Made by a program: the position numbers and the translations under genes
Shown: piece by piece, positions 32,755-41,652 of the stretch
Numbering within the stretch: position 1 is the stretch's first letter
Layout of the letters: the number at the start of each line of letters is the position of its first letter
DNA from: Bradyrhizobium diazoefficiens
GTDB lineage: Bacteria > Pseudomonadota > Alphaproteobacteria > Rhizobiales > Xanthobacteraceae
NCBI RefSeq assembly: GCF_016612535.1
Contig: NZ_JAENXS010000002.1
Coordinates: 434,001-498,000, forward strand
DNA length: 64,000 nt
Direction of reading: 5' to 3'
The notes under the pieces: model-generated
Database searches by the model: none
Told to the model about the DNA's origin: nothing
Seen by the model: only the letters and a program-made list of their open reading frames with translations

Positions 32755-34863
32755 CTATCCAGCCCCGATCAGCGGGATCGCCTCGTCCCGCTCGTAGAGA
32801 TACAGCAGGCACCGCAGCGCCTCGCCGCGCTCGCCTTTCAGCTTCGGATCGTCCTTCATGATGCGCAGCGCCTCGTCGCGGGCCTGGGTGATGAGCTGGC
32901 CGTGCACCTCCGGGCGCGCGATGCGGTAGCCGGGCAGGCCGCTCTGGCGGACGCCGAGCACGTCGCCTTCGCCGCGCAGTTTTAGATCCTCCTCGGCGAT
33001 GCGAAAACCGTCGGTGGTCTCGCGGATCACCTTCAGCCGCGCCTTCGACATCTCGCCGAGCGGTTCCGAGTAGAGCAGGAGACAGGTGGATGCTTCCGAG
33101 CCGCGCCCGACCCGGCCGCGCAACTGATGGAGTTGTGCGAGGCCGAAGCGCTCGGCATTCTCGATCACCATGATGGTGGCGGCCGGCACGTCGACGCCGA
33201 CCTCGACCACGGTGGTTGCAACCAGAAGCCCGATCTCGTGGGCGGCGAACTGGCCCATCACGCGGTCTTTCTCGGCGCCCTTCATCTGGCCGTGGACGAG
33301 GCCGACGCGGTCGCCGAAACGTTTTTGCAGGCTCTCGAAACGTTTCGTCGCGTTGGTGAGGTGTTCGGTGCCTTCGGCTTCGGATTCCTCGACCAGCGGG
33401 CAGATCCAGTAGACCAGCTTACCCGACTCCAAAGCCCGGCCGATGCTATCGGTGACCTCGACGAGCCGGCGCATCGATATGGTGCGGGTCTCGATCGGCT
33501 GCCGGCCGGCCGGCTTCTCGCGCAATTCGCTGATGTCCATATCGCCGAAATAGGTCAGCACCAGCGTGCGCGGGATCGGCGTGGCGCTCAGCACCAGCAC
33601 GTCGACGGCGTCGCCCTTCGAGGTCAGCGCGAGGCGCTCGCGGACGCCAAAACGGTGCTGCTCGTCGACGACCGCGAGCGCGAGATCATGGAAGATCACA
33701 TCGTCCTGGATCAGCGCATGGGTGCCGACCAGCAGGTCGATCTCGCCCTCGGCGAGTTGCGTGATGATCTCGCGCCGCTCCTTGCCCTTTTCGCGGCCGG
33801 TGAGGATCGCGACCCGCATGCCGGCGCGCTCGGCGAGCGGCGCGATGGTCTTGATGTGCTGGCGCGCCAGAATCTCGGTCGGCGCCATCAGCGCGGCCTG
33901 CTTGCCGACCTCGGTGACAGCGGCGGCGGCCAGCAGCGCCACCACGGTCTTGCCCGAGCCGACGTCGCCTTGGAGCAGGCGGAGCATGCGCACGGGCTGC
34001 TTCAGATCATCCGCGATCGCAGCCGCGGCTTCACGCTGGGAAGACGTTAGCGCATAGGGCAGGGCGTCGATGATCTTGTTGCGCAAGTGTCCGTCGCCGG
34101 CATTGCGCACGCCGGCCGGCCTGCGCAATTGTGCGCGGATCAGCGCCAGCGCCAGTTGTCCGGCCAGCAGTTCGTCAAAGGCAAGGCGCGACCAGAACGG
34201 CTGGTCGGGCAGGATATCCGTGAGCTCGACCGGCTGGTGTACGCGGTGGAAAGCCTCCGCGATTGGCGGGAAGTGGCAGCGGCGCAGCACCTCCGGACTG
34301 ATCCATTCCGGCAAGGGCGGCAGCTTTTGCAGCGCCTGCGCGACGGCGCGGCGCAGCGAGCCGATCGCGAGCCCTTCGGTGAGCGGATAGACGGGATCGA
34401 TGCCGGAGAGTTTTGCGAATCCCTCCTCGTCGATGACGCGGTCGGGATGCACGATCTGCGGGATGCCGTCATACATCTGGAGCGTGCCGGAGACGTAGCG
34501 CTTCTCGCCGACCGGCAAGAGCTTCTCGACATAGCCGGGCTTGGCGCGGAAGAAGGTCAGCACGACGTCGCCGGTGTCGTCGCTGGCATAGACCAGATAG
34601 GGCGCGCGCGAATTGCGCGGCGGGGGCGGGCGATGACGATCGACGGTGACCTCCAGCGTCACCATGGTTCCCTGGACGGCGTCGCGGATCTTCGGCCGGG
34701 CGCGGCGGTCGATGACCTGGCTCGGCAAATGCAGCAACAGGTCCACCAGCCGCGGCGTCTCGTTGCGGCCGAGCAGATATTGCAACAGCTTGTCCTGCTT
34801 CGGACCGACGCCGGGTAGGCTGGTCACGGGAGCAAACAGCGGATTGAGCAGGCTGGGGCGCAT
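32755..34863 (-). CDS. recG: ATP-dependent DNA helicase RecG
   Basis: A 702-residue RecG. The N-terminal OB-fold wedge domain includes VTLEVTVDRH and the TGDVVLTFFRAKPGYV strand; Walker A GDVGSGKT is near residue 301 and the DEQHRFG box near 399; the C-terminal helicase domain has ATTVVEVGVDVPAATIMVIENAERFGLAQLHQLRGRVGRG. RecG unwinds stalled forks and Holliday junctions. The gene is divergent from sdhE-mfd, a repair-linked pairing usual in alphaproteobacteria. Length is normal for the family. Confidence 0.96.
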   Translation of the reverse strand: MRPSLLNPLFAPVTSLPGVGPKQDKLLQYLLGRNETPRLVDLLLHLPSQVIDRRARPKIRDAVQGTMVTLEVTVDRHRPPPPRNSRAPYLVYASDDTGDVVLTFFRAKPGYVEKLLPVGEKRYVSGTLQMYDGIPQIVHPDRVIDEEGFAKLSGIDPVYPLTEGLAIGSLRRAVAQALQKLPPLPEWISPEVLRRCHFPPIAEAFHRVHQPVELTDILPDQPFWSRLAFDELLAGQLALALIRAQLRRPAGVRNAGDGHLRNKIIDALPYALTSSQREAAAAIADDLKQPVRMLRLLQGDVGSGKTVVALLAAAAVTEVGKQAALMAPTEILARQHIKTIAPLAERAGMRVAILTGREKGKERREIITQLAEGEIDLLVGTHALIQDDVIFHDLALAVVDEQHRFGVRERLALTSKGDAVDVLVLSATPIPRTLVLTYFGDMDISELREKPAGRQPIETRTISMRRLVEVTDSIGRALESGKLVYWICPLVEESEAEGTEHLTNATKRFESLQKRFGDRVGLVHGQMKGAEKDRVMGQFAAHEIGLLVATTVVEVGVDVPAATIMVIENAERFGLAQLHQLRGRVGRGSEASTCLLLYSEPLGEMSKARLKVIRETTDGFRIAEEDLKLRGEGDVLGVRQSGLPGYRIARPEVHGQLITQARDEALRIMKDDPKLKGERGEALRCLLYLYERDEAIPLIGAG

Positions 34864-34890
34864 CAGGCGAATCTAGGATCGTTTCGGCTC

Positions 34891-34921
34891 GTCATGCCCG
34901 GCTTTATGCTGAGCATCCACG
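34891..34921 (+). repeat. Diverged half-copy of dispersed intergenic repeat
   Basis: GTCATGCCCGG followed by a GAGCATCCACG end closely resembles the left arm of the complete element at 59663-59746. It lies in the recG-sdhE divergent gap and only the left half is recognisable. It is a degraded copy of the GTCATGCCCGGG type repeat. Confidence 0.45.
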
Positions 34922-35047
34922 TCTTTTTTCGTGTCCGCACGCGGGCATCACGCCATGCCAAATCGAGGGCTGACACGACAGGTTCGAGTGGCTATATCAC
35001 GGCGGCCCGGCACGTCCGGGCTTTCGGCGTTTGACTGGATTTGAGAC

Positions 35048-35338
35048 ATGACGGGAACGACACGATCGAGCGAGGGGCTGGAGGACCGCCGCAAGCGGCT
35101 TCTGTTCCGCTGCTGGCACCGCGGCACGCGCGAGATGGACCTGATTCTTGGCCGCTTCGCGGATGCCGAGATCGCCAGTCTGTCCGACGCAGAGCTGACC
35201 GAGCTCGAGATCCTGCTCGAGGTCAACGATCCCGATCTCTATGCCGCCATCACCGGTGACAAGGTGCTGCCAGCTGATGTCACCGGGGCGCTGTTTGCCC
35301 GCATCAAGGCCTATCCGATCGCGGACCGGGACGTATGA
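35048..35338 (+). CDS. sdhE: FAD assembly factor SdhE
   Basis: A 96-residue protein with the RGTREMDLILGRFAD motif near residues 25-40, the conserved RGxxE core of SdhE, which inserts FAD covalently into succinate dehydrogenase flavoprotein. The four- to five-helix fold (ELTELEILLEVNDPDLYAAITG) is intact. It starts 184 bp from divergent recG and its stop overlaps mfd by 4 bp, a common alphaproteobacterial arrangement. Confidence 0.93.
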   Translation: MTGTTRSSEGLEDRRKRLLFRCWHRGTREMDLILGRFADAEIASLSDAELTELEILLEVNDPDLYAAITGDKVLPADVTGALFARIKAYPIADRDV

Positions 35339-38300
35339 AACAGGGGATGAAATCTCCGGCCGAGCTGCTCACGCCCGGCCGCGCGCTGACGCTTGCCAAC
35401 GTTGCCGAAGGCGCCGAAGGCCTCGTTATCTCCGATTTGGCCCGCGCGATCGCCGCGCGGCCGAAGAAACCGGCCGTCAGCCTCGCGGTCGTCTGTCGCG
35501 ACGGGGCGCGGATGCAGCAGCTCGAACGCGCGCTGCAATTCTTCGCACCTGATCTGCCGGTGCTGACCTTCCCGGCCTGGGACTGCCAGCCCTATGACCG
35601 CGTCTCGCCGCATGGCGGCATTCTGGCGCAACGTCTGACCACGCTGGCGCGGCTTGCCTCGCTCACCGGCAGCGACAAGCCGCTGATCGTGCTGACCACC
35701 GTGAACGCCGTCGTGCAGCGAGTGCCATCGCGCGAGCTGGTCGCCGCACAGGCGTTGTCGGTCGCGCCCGGCAACGTCGTGCCGATGGACACCATCGTCG
35801 CCTGGCTCGAGCACAATGGCTACAATCGCTCCTCGACCGTGCGCGAACCCGGCGAATATGCCGTGCGCGGCGGCATTCTGGACCTGTTTCCGGCTGGCCT
35901 CGACCAGCCGGTGCGGTTCGATTTTTTCGGCGACAGCCTGGAATCGATCCGCTCTTTCGACGCCGAGACCCAGCGCACGATGCTTGACATGCGCTCGCTC
36001 GATCTGGTGCCGGTCTCGGAATTCCAGCTCGTCACCGACACCATCCGCCGCTTCCGCATGGGCTATGTCGCCGAGTTCGGCGCGCCCGAGCGCGACGATG
36101 CGCTCTACGAGGCGGTCAGCGAAGGCCGCCGCCATCCCGGCATGGAGCACTGGCTGCCGCTGTTCCAGGACCGGATGGACACTCTGTTCGACTATCTGCA
36201 AGGTGCCGCCGTTGCGATCGAGCCGCAGGCCGAGGACGCCGTGCGCGAGCGCTTCAAGCAGATCGTCGACTATTACCAGGCCCGCCGCGATGCGATGGAG
36301 CATCCGGGCGGCGGCGCCATCTACAAGCCCTTGCCGCCGGATCGGCTCTATCTGACCGAAGGCGAGTGGGCCAAGCGTCTCGGCGATGTCCCGCTGGCGC
36401 GGCTGACCCAGTTCTCCGTGCCCGCCGATGGCACTGATGTCGTCGACGCCGGCGCGCGTAAGGGCCGCGATTTTGCGCCGGAGCGCAACGACACCACTGT
36501 CAACGTGTTCGAGTCCGTCGTCAGCCACGTCATGGCGCTGCATGCGAGCCGCAAGAAGGTCGTGATCGCGCTCTGGAGCGAAGGCTCGCGCGACCGCATG
36601 ATTTCGATGCTGCGCGACCACAAGCTGACCCACACCACCAGCGTCAACAGCTGGCGGACGGTGAATGCAACCCCGCGCAACGAGACCATGCTCGCCGTGC
36701 TCGGCCTCGAAAGCGGTTTCGAGACCGACGAGATCGCGCTCATCAGCGAGCAAGATATTTTGGGCGACCGTCTGGTGCGGCCGCGCAAGGCCAGCCGCAA
36801 GCTCGACAATTTCATCTCAGAGGTGACAAGCCTCGCCGCCGGCGACATCGTCGTCCATGCCGACCACGGCATCGGCCGCTTCATTGGTTTGCAGACGCTC
36901 GACGTCGCCGGCGCGCCGCATGACTGCCTCGAGCTGCATTATGCCGCTGACGCAAAGCTGTTCCTGCCGGTCGAGAACATCGAGCTGCTGTCGCGCTACG
37001 GTTCCGACCAGACCACGGTCGAGCTCGATCGACTCGGCGGAAGCGGTTGGCAGACGCGCAAGGCCAAGCTGAAGAACCGCATCCGCGAGATTGCGGGCGA
37101 GCTGATCAAGATCGCGGCCGAACGTATGCTGCACGAGGCGCCAAAATTGCCGGTGCAGCCGGGGCTCTATGACGAGTTCTGCGCGCGTTTCCCCTATGAC
37201 GAGACCGAGGACCAGCTTGGCGCGATCGAGTCGACCCTGAAGGACCTCGAAAGGGGCCGTCCGATGGATCGCCTGATCTGCGGCGACGTCGGCTTCGGCA
37301 AGACTGAGGTAGCGTTGCGTGCCACCTTCGCCGTTGCGCTCGAGGGCAAGCAGGTCGCCGTCGTGGTGCCGACCACGCTGCTCGCACGCCAGCACTACAG
37401 GACCTTCACCGAGCGCTTCAAGGGCTTTCCGGTGAACGTGGCCCAGGCCTCGCGCCTGGTCGCGACCAAGGAGCTCAATCTGGTCAAGAAAGGATTGACC
37501 GACGGCTCCGTCGACATCGTGGTCGGCACTCATGCGCTACTCGGCAAGGCCATAAAATTCCGCGACCTCGGTCTCGTCATCGTCGATGAGGAGCAGCATT
37601 TCGGCGTCACCCACAAGGAGCGGCTGAAGGCGCTGCGCGCCGAGGTGCACGTGCTGACGCTCTCGGCGACGCCGATCCCGCGCACGCTGCAGCTGGCGCT
37701 CACCGGCGTCCGCGAGCTCTCGATCATCGCTTCGCCGCCGGTCGATCGTTTGGCGGTGCGCACCTTCGTGGCTCCGCATGATCCCCTGATGATCCGCGAG
37801 GCGCTGTTGCGCGAGCGCTATCGCGGCGGTCAGGCGTTCTACGTGGTGCCGCGCATCGACGACCTCGCCGAGGTCAAGGATTTCCTAGACAAGAACGTAC
37901 CGGAGATGAAGGTCGCGGTCGCGCATGGGCAGATGCCGCCCGCCGTGATCGAGGACATCATGACCGCGTTCTACGACGGCAAGTTCGACATCCTGCTGTC
38001 GACGACGATTGTCGAATCGGGCCTCGACATTCCCAACGCCAATACGCTGATCGTGCACCGCGCCGACATGTTTGGTCTCGCCCAGCTCTATCAGCTCCGC
38101 GGCCGCGTCGGCCGCTCAAAACTGCGGGCGTATGCGCTGTTCACGCTGCCGGCGCAGCAGAAGATCACGGCGCAGGCCGAGCGCCGGCTCACCGTGCTGC
38201 AATCGTTGGAGACGCTGGGGGCGGGCTTCCAGCTCGCCTCCCACGACCTCGACATCCGCGGCGCCGGCAATCTCCTGGGCGAGGAGCAATCCGGTCACAT

Positions 38301-38853
38301 CAAGGAGGTTGGCTTCGAGCTCTATCAATCGATGCTGGAGGAGGCGATCGTCAACCTCAAGGCCGGCGTCTCCGAGCCCGCCGCCGACCGCTGGTCGCCG
38401 ACGATCACCATCGGCATGCCCGTGCTCATTCCGGAGGACTATGTCAGCGATCTCTCGGTGCGGCTGTCGCTCTATCGGCGTCTCGCCGATCTCGACAGCG
38501 AGGAAGAGATCGAGAATTTCGGCGCCGAGATGCGCGACCGCTTTGGCGTGCTGCCGGACGAGGTGCGCTATCTGTTCAAGGTCGCCGCGATCAAGGCGTT
38601 CTGCCGTCAGGCCAATGTCGAAAAGATCGATGCCGGCCCGAAGGGCGCCGTCATCACCTTTCGCGACAATTCATTCGCCCATCCCGACCGTCTGGTGACG
38701 TTCATCCGCAGCCACGGCCAGGCCGCAAAAGTACGGCCCGACATGAAGGTGGTGTTCCTCCAGGACTGGGAGACGCCGGAGGAGCGTCTCGCGGGCACCA
38801 CGGAGATCATGCGGCAGTTGGCGCAGCTGGCGCAGAGCAAGAAGGCGGCGTAG
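35335..38853 (+). CDS. mfd: Transcription-repair coupling factor Mfd
   Basis: A 1172-residue Mfd. The N-terminal UvrB-like region includes REPGEYAVRGGILDLFP; the RNA-polymerase-interacting domain has HADHGIGRFIGLQTLDVAG; Walker A GDVGFGKTE is near residue 649 and DEEQHFG near 750; the C-terminal TRG motif region has LRGRVGRSKLRAYA and LGEEQSGHIKEVGFELY. It displaces stalled RNA polymerase and recruits the UvrABC system. Translation is coupled to sdhE by a 4-bp overlap. Length and motifs are complete. Confidence 0.97.
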   Translation: MKQGMKSPAELLTPGRALTLANVAEGAEGLVISDLARAIAARPKKPAVSLAVVCRDGARMQQLERALQFFAPDLPVLTFPAWDCQPYDRVSPHGGILAQRLTTLARLASLTGSDKPLIVLTTVNAVVQRVPSRELVAAQALSVAPGNVVPMDTIVAWLEHNGYNRSSTVREPGEYAVRGGILDLFPAGLDQPVRFDFFGDSLESIRSFDAETQRTMLDMRSLDLVPVSEFQLVTDTIRRFRMGYVAEFGAPERDDALYEAVSEGRRHPGMEHWLPLFQDRMDTLFDYLQGAAVAIEPQAEDAVRERFKQIVDYYQARRDAMEHPGGGAIYKPLPPDRLYLTEGEWAKRLGDVPLARLTQFSVPADGTDVVDAGARKGRDFAPERNDTTVNVFESVVSHVMALHASRKKVVIALWSEGSRDRMISMLRDHKLTHTTSVNSWRTVNATPRNETMLAVLGLESGFETDEIALISEQDILGDRLVRPRKASRKLDNFISEVTSLAAGDIVVHADHGIGRFIGLQTLDVAGAPHDCLELHYAADAKLFLPVENIELLSRYGSDQTTVELDRLGGSGWQTRKAKLKNRIREIAGELIKIAAERMLHEAPKLPVQPGLYDEFCARFPYDETEDQLGAIESTLKDLERGRPMDRLICGDVGFGKTEVALRATFAVALEGKQVAVVVPTTLLARQHYRTFTERFKGFPVNVAQASRLVATKELNLVKKGLTDGSVDIVVGTHALLGKAIKFRDLGLVIVDEEQHFGVTHKERLKALRAEVHVLTLSATPIPRTLQLALTGVRELSIIASPPVDRLAVRTFVAPHDPLMIREALLRERYRGGQAFYVVPRIDDLAEVKDFLDKNVPEMKVAVAHGQMPPAVIEDIMTAFYDGKFDILLSTTIVESGLDIPNANTLIVHRADMFGLAQLYQLRGRVGRSKLRAYALFTLPAQQKITAQAERRLTVLQSLETLGAGFQLASHDLDIRGAGNLLGEEQSGHIKEVGFELYQSMLEEAIVNLKAGVSEPAADRWSPTITIGMPVLIPEDYVSDLSVRLSLYRRLADLDSEEEIENFGAEMRDRFGVLPDEVRYLFKVAAIKAFCRQANVEKIDAGPKGAVITFRDNSFAHPDRLVTFIRSHGQAAKVRPDMKVVFLQDWETPEERLAGTTEIMRQLAQLAQSKKAA

Positions 38854-38872
38854 GGCCCGTAGTATTCCGGGG

Positions 38873-38894
38873 GCGGCGCAAAACGGTGCGCCGC
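38873..38894 (+). terminator. Hairpin after mfd, possible terminator
   Basis: GCGGCGC (38873-38879) pairs with GCGCCGC (38888-38894) with an 8-nt loop, 20 bp after the mfd stop, followed by ATTTC rather than a long T-run. A second, weaker dyad (ACCGAAC/GTTCGGT, 38937-38943 and 38953-38959) follows. It probably ends or processes the sdhE-mfd transcript. Confidence 0.45.
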
Positions 38895-39064
38895 ATTTCG
38901 GTCCGAAAACAGCGACATATGGCCACTTGCGGAATGACCGAACAACCGCCATGTTCGGTTCGTCGAGTTCAGTCGATCGCCTTGGCCTCGTCGCTGATCG
39001 CGTGCTCGATTGACGACCCACCGGCCAGGTCTCGAATTCGTTAACTGAGTACAGTGTCCATCGA

Positions 39065-39096
39065 CCCGCGACTGGTTTACCGGCCGCGGGTTTTTT
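39065..39096 (+). terminator. Terminator-like hairpin with T6 tract
   Basis: CCCGCG (39065-39070) and CGCGGG (39085-39090) with a partly paired interior are followed by six T residues (39091-39096). It lies 53 bp before the desaturase start. It may end a short transcript in the mfd-desaturase gap or act as an attenuator for the desaturase. Confidence 0.5.
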
Positions 39097-39148
39097 ATAC
39101 CGGTCGCGGGTTGGCCCCGCGCCATTGAAAACAGCTGAGGTCGCACGC

Positions 39149-40324
39149 GTGTCCATCAATATCGGTTCAGGCCAGGAATCAGAGCAGGAACACGACGACG
39201 TCATGTATCCGCAGGTCCTGCCGTTCGTGTTGATCCACGCGGGATGTGCCGCGGCGATCTGGTCTGGCGTCTCGTGGCAGGCCGTTGCACTTTGCGCCGC
39301 TCTGTATTGGTTGCGGATGTTTGCGATCACGGGCGGATATCATCGATACTTCTCGCATCGAGCCTACGCGACGAGCCGGGTGTTCCAGTTCATCCTTGCC
39401 TTTCTTGCCCAGAGCAGCGCTCAGAAAAGCGTGCTCTGGTGGGCTGCCAAACACCGCCACCATCATCTTCACTCCGATACGCCGCACGATGTGCATTCGC
39501 CCCGGCACAAAGGCTTCGTGTACAGTCATCTCGGCTGGATATTCTACCGGCAGCACGATGCCACCGACCTAGTGAAAGTGTCGGATCTGGCGTCGTATCC
39601 CGAGTTGATGTGGCTGCACAGGCTGGAGCTGTTGCCGGCGGTCGTGCTCGCGGGCCTGTGTTTCCTCCTGGCCGGGTGGTCGGGGCTCGTGGTCGGATTC
39701 ATGTGGAGCACCGTGCTGCTGTATCACGCCACGTTCTGCATCAACTCGCTCGCACATGTTCATGGACGCAAGCGGTATGTGACCGGCGACGACTCCCGCA
39801 ACAATTGGCTGCTCGCGCTGGTGACGATGGGTGAGGGGTGGCACAACAACCATCACGCCTATCAGGCCAGCGCTCGGCAGGGCTTCTACTGGTACGAGAT
39901 CGATCTCACCTATTATGTGTTGGTGGCGCTATCCTGGTGCGGGATCGTCCGGGATCTGAAGGCTCCGCCCAGGCAGGTTCTGCGCAATGAGCATCGGTTG
40001 GGATCACGTGTGGTGAAGCATGCGGCCGAGCAGCTTGCAGCCCGCTTCAATCCGGACCACATCGCGCTTGCGATCAAGGCATCGATCCACGAGACCGAAT
40101 TGTCGGTCCGGGACGCGCTCGCTCTGTTGCAGCGCCGCGCCGATCTGCGCCTGTCCAGCATGCCGACTCGCGACCAACTGCTGGCCGAAGCGCAGCGCAT
40201 GTTCGCCAAGACCATATCCCTGGATGACATTGTCGACCGCGCCCACGAACTCCTAAACGACTCCGTCGGGTTTCTGCTGGCTGCTCCCGCTCGAGCGGTC
40301 AGCCCGAAATCGGCCGGCGAATAG
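39149..40324 (+). CDS. Acyl-CoA/fatty acid desaturase
   Basis: A 391-residue integral membrane desaturase. The three histidine boxes are HRYFSH (65-70), KHRHHH (101-106) and HNNHH, which bind the di-iron centre of delta-9-type acyl-CoA or acyl-lipid desaturases. Four membrane helices lie around them. The C-terminal 110 residues are soluble and not part of the catalytic core. GTG at 39149 has GAGGT seven bases upstream; TTG at 39125 and ATG at 39203 are alternatives. It introduces double bonds into membrane lipid acyl chains, probably in cold or envelope adaptation. Confidence 0.88.
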   Translation: MSINIGSGQESEQEHDDVMYPQVLPFVLIHAGCAAAIWSGVSWQAVALCAALYWLRMFAITGGYHRYFSHRAYATSRVFQFILAFLAQSSAQKSVLWWAAKHRHHHLHSDTPHDVHSPRHKGFVYSHLGWIFYRQHDATDLVKVSDLASYPELMWLHRLELLPAVVLAGLCFLLAGWSGLVVGFMWSTVLLYHATFCINSLAHVHGRKRYVTGDDSRNNWLLALVTMGEGWHNNHHAYQASARQGFYWYEIDLTYYVLVALSWCGIVRDLKAPPRQVLRNEHRLGSRVVKHAAEQLAARFNPDHIALAIKASIHETELSVRDALALLQRRADLRLSSMPTRDQLLAEAQRMFAKTISLDDIVDRAHELLNDSVGFLLAAPARAVSPKSAGE

Positions 40325-40343
40325 GGGGCGCGAGGACGAGAGG

Positions 40344-41567
40344 TTACGACGCCGCTCGCGTCGCGTCGGCGGACAGCCGCGCGAGCAACGACCTTGCCGT
40401 ATCAGAGGACGACAGCGAATCCACCGAGACCACGGGATCGCTGCGCATCTCGTGCTTGCCGTTCGAGGTGTGCCGCATCACGGCTGACAGGCGGCGGGCG
40501 ATCATGTGAGCGGTGCGGAAGTCGGTCTCGGCGAACACGACGATCACGGAGCCGTCCTTCTGCGCGGCGCCGAAATCCATCTGCCGCATCAGGCGGCTGA
40601 GGATCCGCGCGGCGTCCAGCTGCGCCCGGGGATTGCCGGGATCGAAAGCGAAGCGCGCCACCGACAGACCGCCGCCGCGGGCGAGCGTCTGCTCGACCGC
40701 CTTGGCGAAATCGCGGGCGAAGGCTTCGACCGTGAGCAGGCCGGTGCGCGGATCGAGCCAGCCGCCGGCGTCGATCGAGCGTAGCGTGCGGCTCAATTGC
40801 GCCTCCAGCGCGCGCTGGCGGATCAGCGGCAGCGCGTTGGCGGCGACCTTGGCGGGTTCGCCCGCGATGAGCTCGAGATTGGGCAGGTCGTAGCTCTGGG
40901 TGAGCTGGTGCGCAGTGACGACCACGGGCAGGTTGCGGAAACGTGTATCCTCCGCGAGCACCGTGAGGAAGGCATCGGTGACGCGCGGGGTGAACCCGTC
41001 CGAGAGCACGACACCGTCGATGTCGCGGGTGTTGAGATGTTTTGCGGCGGCCTCGATCGAGAGCGCGCCGACGACGCCGGTACGTTCGCCCAAGGCAACC
41101 GAGAGCGCGGGATAGGCGGCGCCGCGGCCGATCAGCAGCACCATGGCATCGCGCACCGGATCGCTCTCCGGCGCCGCGACCTTCACTTCCGGCAGCCGGC
41201 GCAGCACGGTGGCGTGCAGCGTGCGGACGCGGATCGCGGCGCGTAAGCGTGCGATCAGGCGTTCGGCGGCGCCTCCGCGCGTGGCGAAGGGCAGGGCGTT
41301 GTGAGGCAGCGGGCTTTGCGCATCCAGCGCGACCATCGGCAGATAAAGCGGCTGATCGGCGATCTTCCTCGCGAGCAGGGCCATATGCGGCTCGTGCCCG
41401 CCGGACATCGCGACGAGGACGGCGGCCGGCTGCACCTCACTGACGGCGCGCGCGGCGCTCGCCCAATCGCTCTCGACGACCGGAAAGAGACGGGCTTCAT
41501 CCAGCGCCGCAATGAAGGCGGGTCGCTCGGCATTGGACACAAACAGGATCGGGCCCGCCTGGGACAT
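40344..41567 (-). CDS. Degenerate GGDEF-domain protein
   Basis: A 407-residue cytoplasmic protein. The N-terminal and central parts resemble two receiver-like alpha/beta domains (PILFVSNAERPAFIAAL; AMVLLIGRGAAYPALSVAL) without a clear phosphoacceptor pocket. From about residue 270 a diguanylate-cyclase-like region starts (GGWLDPRTGLLTVEAFARDF), but at the catalytic position the sequence is KDGSVIVVF instead of GGDEF. It is therefore unlikely to make c-di-GMP and may bind nucleotide or a partner. Start at 41567 (ATG) is preferred over a TTG at 41588. Confidence 0.75.
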   Translation of the reverse strand: MSQAGPILFVSNAERPAFIAALDEARLFPVVESDWASAARAVSEVQPAAVLVAMSGGHEPHMALLARKIADQPLYLPMVALDAQSPLPHNALPFATRGGAAERLIARLRAAIRVRTLHATVLRRLPEVKVAAPESDPVRDAMVLLIGRGAAYPALSVALGERTGVVGALSIEAAAKHLNTRDIDGVVLSDGFTPRVTDAFLTVLAEDTRFRNLPVVVTAHQLTQSYDLPNLELIAGEPAKVAANALPLIRQRALEAQLSRTLRSIDAGGWLDPRTGLLTVEAFARDFAKAVEQTLARGGGLSVARFAFDPGNPRAQLDAARILSRLMRQMDFGAAQKDGSVIVVFAETDFRTAHMIARRLSAVMRHTSNGKHEMRSDPVVSVDSLSSSDTARSLLARLSADATRAAS

Positions 41568-41652
41568 TGGGAAACTCTGATCACGCAATCGATGCTGCGC
41601 AATCTAGTCCGGCCGCCTTAATGCAGCGTCAATGTTCCCGGCGAAACTGCGG

